This document shows, piece after piece, positions 6,594 through 7,779 of a stretch of DNA of 7,779 nucleotides. The DNA is from Burkholderiaceae bacterium. GTDB lineage: Bacteria; Pseudomonadota; Gammaproteobacteria; Burkholderiales; Burkholderiaceae. Made by a program: the position numbers and the translations under genes. Under the pieces are notes generated by a model, which did not search any database, was not told the origin of the DNA, and saw only the letters and a list, made by a program, of their open reading frames with translations. The first letter of the stretch is position 1. Every line of letters starts with the position of its first letter. The DNA lies in the NCBI GenBank assembly GCA_022701845.1, contig JAKONS010000351.1:1-7779 (forward strand), given 5' to 3'.

Positions 6594-6968
6594 ATGAAGC
6601 TTCAACCCGATAGTCTCGAAGTGCAATCCATCCGCGGCTACGGCCCGGGATGGGTGACGATCAACAGCGACACCGTCCATGCCAGCCTGGTTATCGGCGC
6701 GGCAGGGGAGCGTTTCGAATGGAATTGCGCGAGCTTCGAGGAACTGGGTCCTGAACATTTCTCGCAATTGGCTGACATGGACGCCGAAGTGGTGATTTTC
6801 GGCAGCGGAAAACGCCTGCGATTTCCTCCGGTCGCATGGCTCAAGCCGCTGATCGGCAAACGCATCGGGCTGGAAACGATGGATACCGCCGCTGCCTGCC
6901 GCACTTACAACATCCTGGCCGGCGAAGGCCGTCGGGTAGTGGCGGCCCTGCTGCTCGAACCGGCCTGA
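6594..6968 (+). CDS. Mth938-like domain protein (DUF498 family)
   Basis: This is a 124-residue protein of the Mth938-like (DUF498/DUF598) family, whose mitochondrial relative NDUFAF3 takes part in complex I assembly. The bacterial role is not established. Family marks seen here are GYGPGW at 15-20, a central strand AEVVIFGSGKRLRFPP at 64-79, and the C-terminal ETMDTAAACRTYNILAGEGRRVVAALL at 94-120 (quoted in part: key residues T95-M96-D97, C102, Y105-N106, E111-G112-R113). No signal peptide or membrane segment is visible, so it should be cytoplasmic. The ATG at 6594 has no Shine-Dalgarno; a pyrimidine tract lies at 6561-6580, and a four-codon frame starting at 6583 ends in an ATGA overlap with this start. 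It is divergent from alaA, a pairing I recall in other Burkholderiales. Confidence 0.9.
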   Translation: MKLQPDSLEVQSIRGYGPGWVTINSDTVHASLVIGAAGERFEWNCASFEELGPEHFSQLADMDAEVVIFGSGKRLRFPPVAWLKPLIGKRIGLETMDTAAACRTYNILAGEGRRVVAALLLEPA

Positions 6969-6994
6969 ACCGCTGGAGGGATCGGCGGGCCCTG

Positions 6995-7018
6995 CCGCGT
7001 GGGGCCATTAGCCCGCGG
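6995..7018 (+). terminator. Weak stem-loop after the Mth938-like gene
   Basis: CCGC (6995-6998) and GGGC (7002-7005) can pair with GCCC and GCGG (7011-7018) around a CATTA loop, giving 8 bp with a 3-base bulge. It lies 27 bases after the stop codon and just upstream of the bcp promoter, a sensible place for transcript ending. There is no real T-tract after it (TTGTCG), so factor-independent termination is doubtful. Confidence 0.3.
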
Positions 7019-7049
7019 TTGTCGCGACTTGTCGGACAGATGTTAAAAT
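7019..7049 (+). promoter_or_regulatory. Candidate sigma-70 promoter of bcp with extended -10
   Basis: TGTTAAAAT at 7041-7049 is an extended -10 (TG, one base, then TAAAAT, 5 of 6 to consensus). TTGTCG at 7019-7024 is a possible -35 but with a long 19-base spacer; the TG extension may compensate. A tandem near-repeat, TTGTCGCGAC then TTGTCGGAC (7019-7037), fills the -35 and spacer region and includes the palindrome GTCGCGAC (7021-7028). A start near 7055-7057 would give a leader of about 118 bases. Confidence 0.5.
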
Positions 7050-7051
7050 CT

Positions 7052-7152
7052 GGGATTGCTGCCGCGCCGGGAAGCGTCTTTATCGGGTTCCCTACCCACG
7101 CAAACAGCTGATAAGGACGCCGTCGGTGGTCGGCATCCCAGCGGCAGGTCCC
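7052..7152 (+). promoter_or_regulatory. Structured 5' leader of bcp, possible three-way junction RNA
   Basis: Three nested pairings can be read in the bcp leader. A closing stem joins CTGCCGC (7059-7065) to GCGGCAG (7141-7147), with GGGA/TCCC (7052-7055 with 7149-7152) extending it if transcription starts that early. A second stem pairs GGGAA (7069-7073) with TTCCC (7088-7092). A third pairs GGACGCCG (7115-7122) with CGGCATCC (7131-7138), with one C-A mismatch. Between the second and third stems, 22 bases (7093-7114) look unpaired. I do not recognise a known riboswitch or thermosensor. GC-rich DNA gives chance stems easily, so this is a candidate only. Confidence 0.3.
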
Positions 7153-7173
7153 GTCACAGGAAATAGAGCTCAC

Positions 7174-7653
7174 ATGGCGATCGTTGTCAACAAGTCCATC
7201 CCCGAATTTGAAGCAGTCGCAACGAACGGCATCAAGGTCAGCAATACCTCGCATGCCGGCCAGACGGTGGTGCTTTATTTCTACCCCAAGGACAACACCC
7301 CGGGTTGCACCACCGAAGCGATGCAGTTCCGCGACCGCTACAAGGATTTCGTCAAGGCTGGGGCCACCGTGTTCGGTGTCTCGCGCGACAACATGCGTTC
7401 GCATGACGAGTTCAAGGCGAAGGTCGAACTACCTTTCGAACTGATCGCGGACACCGAAGAAAAAATGTGCCACATGTTCGGCGTGGTCAAGAACAAGATC
7501 ATGTACGGCAAGAAGGTCAAGGGCATCGAGCGCAGCACCTTCCTGATCGGCCCGGACGGCGTATTGCGTGCCGAGTGGCGTGGTCTGAAGGTTCTGGGAC
7601 ACGTCGACGAAGTGCTCGCCGCTGTCAAGGATCTGAATCGCCAGGCTGCCTAA
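7174..7653 (+). CDS. bcp: Thiol peroxidase, BCP/PrxQ-type peroxiredoxin
   Basis: This peroxiredoxin reduces hydrogen peroxide and organic hydroperoxides in the cytoplasm, usually recycled by thioredoxin. The 159 residues fit the BCP subfamily (about 155). The active-site stretch LYFYPKDNTPGCTTE (34-48) holds the peroxidatic cysteine C45, with the conserved Thr42 and Pro43; the conserved arginine is R120 in IERSTFLI. Position 50, where E. coli BCP has its resolving cysteine, is methionine here. The only other cysteine is C99 in KMCHMFGVV, so the enzyme may be a 1-Cys type or use C99. The start is ATG at 7174, with AGGAA at 7158-7162 (11 bases away) or AGAG at 7165-7168 upstream. The GTG at 7126 would add residues not typical of the family and ignores these sites. 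Confidence 0.96.
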   Translation: MAIVVNKSIPEFEAVATNGIKVSNTSHAGQTVVLYFYPKDNTPGCTTEAMQFRDRYKDFVKAGATVFGVSRDNMRSHDEFKAKVELPFELIADTEEKMCHMFGVVKNKIMYGKKVKGIERSTFLIGPDGVLRAEWRGLKVLGHVDEVLAAVKDLNRQAA

Positions 7654-7691
7654 ACGGCCCTGCGACCGAGGCATTCCACCCGCGCCGACGC

Positions 7692-7723
7692 GCATGGTGG
7701 TCATGCATAATGAATTTCATGCA
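7692..7723. repeat. GCATG inverted and TCATGCA direct repeats before the right-hand frame
   Basis: GCATG (7692-7696) and CATGC (7702-7706) form a perfect 5-bp dyad with a 5-base spacer. TCATGCA then occurs twice (7701-7707 and 7717-7723), 16 bases apart. A -10-like CATAAT (7706-7711) lies between the copies, without a recognisable -35. The arrangement could be an operator for the downstream gene, but short repeats like this may be chance. Confidence 0.25.
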
Positions 7724-7779
7724 GCAGGTCATTGCCTCCGCGCTCACCTACCAAAGCCGTCTGGGTTCACCCGACGGCT
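7710..7779 (+). CDS. Unidentified open frame cut by the right edge
   Basis: A frame from ATG 7710 (or ATG 7719) stays open to the edge, reading MNFMQQVIASALTYQSRLG and a few more residues. A second frame from ATG 7694 or 7703 is also open to the edge, so the correct one cannot be settled from 23 codons. The spacing after bcp and the -10-like CATAAT suggest that a new gene begins hereabouts. In related genomes a PhoH-family gene often follows bcp, but nothing in these residues allows me to claim it. Confidence 0.2.
   Translation, partial: MNFMQQVIASALTYQSRLGSPDG

Noticed and set aside
7040..7111. Possible 23-codon leader peptide (ATG at 7040 to TGA at 7111) before bcp
   Set aside because: Its ATG overlaps the proposed -10 element, so it would lie upstream of the transcription start. 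No Shine-Dalgarno precedes it.
7126..7173. GTG at 7126 as the bcp start
   Set aside because: The added N-terminal residues are not typical of BCP proteins, while the ATG at 7174 has upstream AGGAA and AGAG sites and gives the normal 159-residue length.
1..7779. Mobile elements, phage genes, CRISPR arrays, toxin-antitoxin or defence genes
   Set aside because: All complete genes belong to known core-metabolism or housekeeping families. No transposase, integrase, regularly spaced repeats or composition shift was seen.

Overview
The window is GC-rich chromosomal DNA from a beta-proteobacterium, most likely a member of Burkholderiales close to Comamonadaceae. This is judged from protein resemblance and from the gene order (alaA-hom-thrC followed by molybdenum cofactor genes, with a Mth938-like gene divergent from alaA). 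I see no insertion sequences, phage genes, CRISPR arrays, tRNA or rRNA genes, and no compositional island. It is a core metabolic region, not an accessory one.

Minus strand, read from 6434 down to 1: a compact run of seven genes. alaA (alanine aminotransferase) is followed by hom (homoserine dehydrogenase) and thrC (threonine synthase), then mobB, moeA, moaD and moaE of molybdenum cofactor (Moco) synthesis. moaE runs off the left edge. Gaps are 39, 5, -4, 22, -4 and about 16 bases, so this is very probably one operon. hom and thrC supply the first and last of the three steps from aspartate semialdehyde to threonine; homoserine kinase (thrB) is not here. MoaD and MoaE are the two subunits of molybdopterin synthase, MoeA inserts molybdate, and MobB helps form the guanine dinucleotide form.

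Plus strand, from 6594: a small Mth938-like protein divergent from alaA, then bcp, a thiol peroxidase of the BCP/PrxQ type with its own promoter and a long leader that could fold. An unidentified reading frame starts near 7710 and is cut by the right edge.

There is no obvious new multi-gene system. The points worth a second look are mostly about expression signals. They are a possible three-way-junction RNA in the bcp leader, a hairpin abutting the moeA start codon, two GTGA stop-start overlaps, pyrimidine-rich leaders without a Shine-Dalgarno sequence before hom and the Mth938-like gene, a TTG start for alaA, and the mixing of threonine and molybdenum cofactor genes in one transcript.
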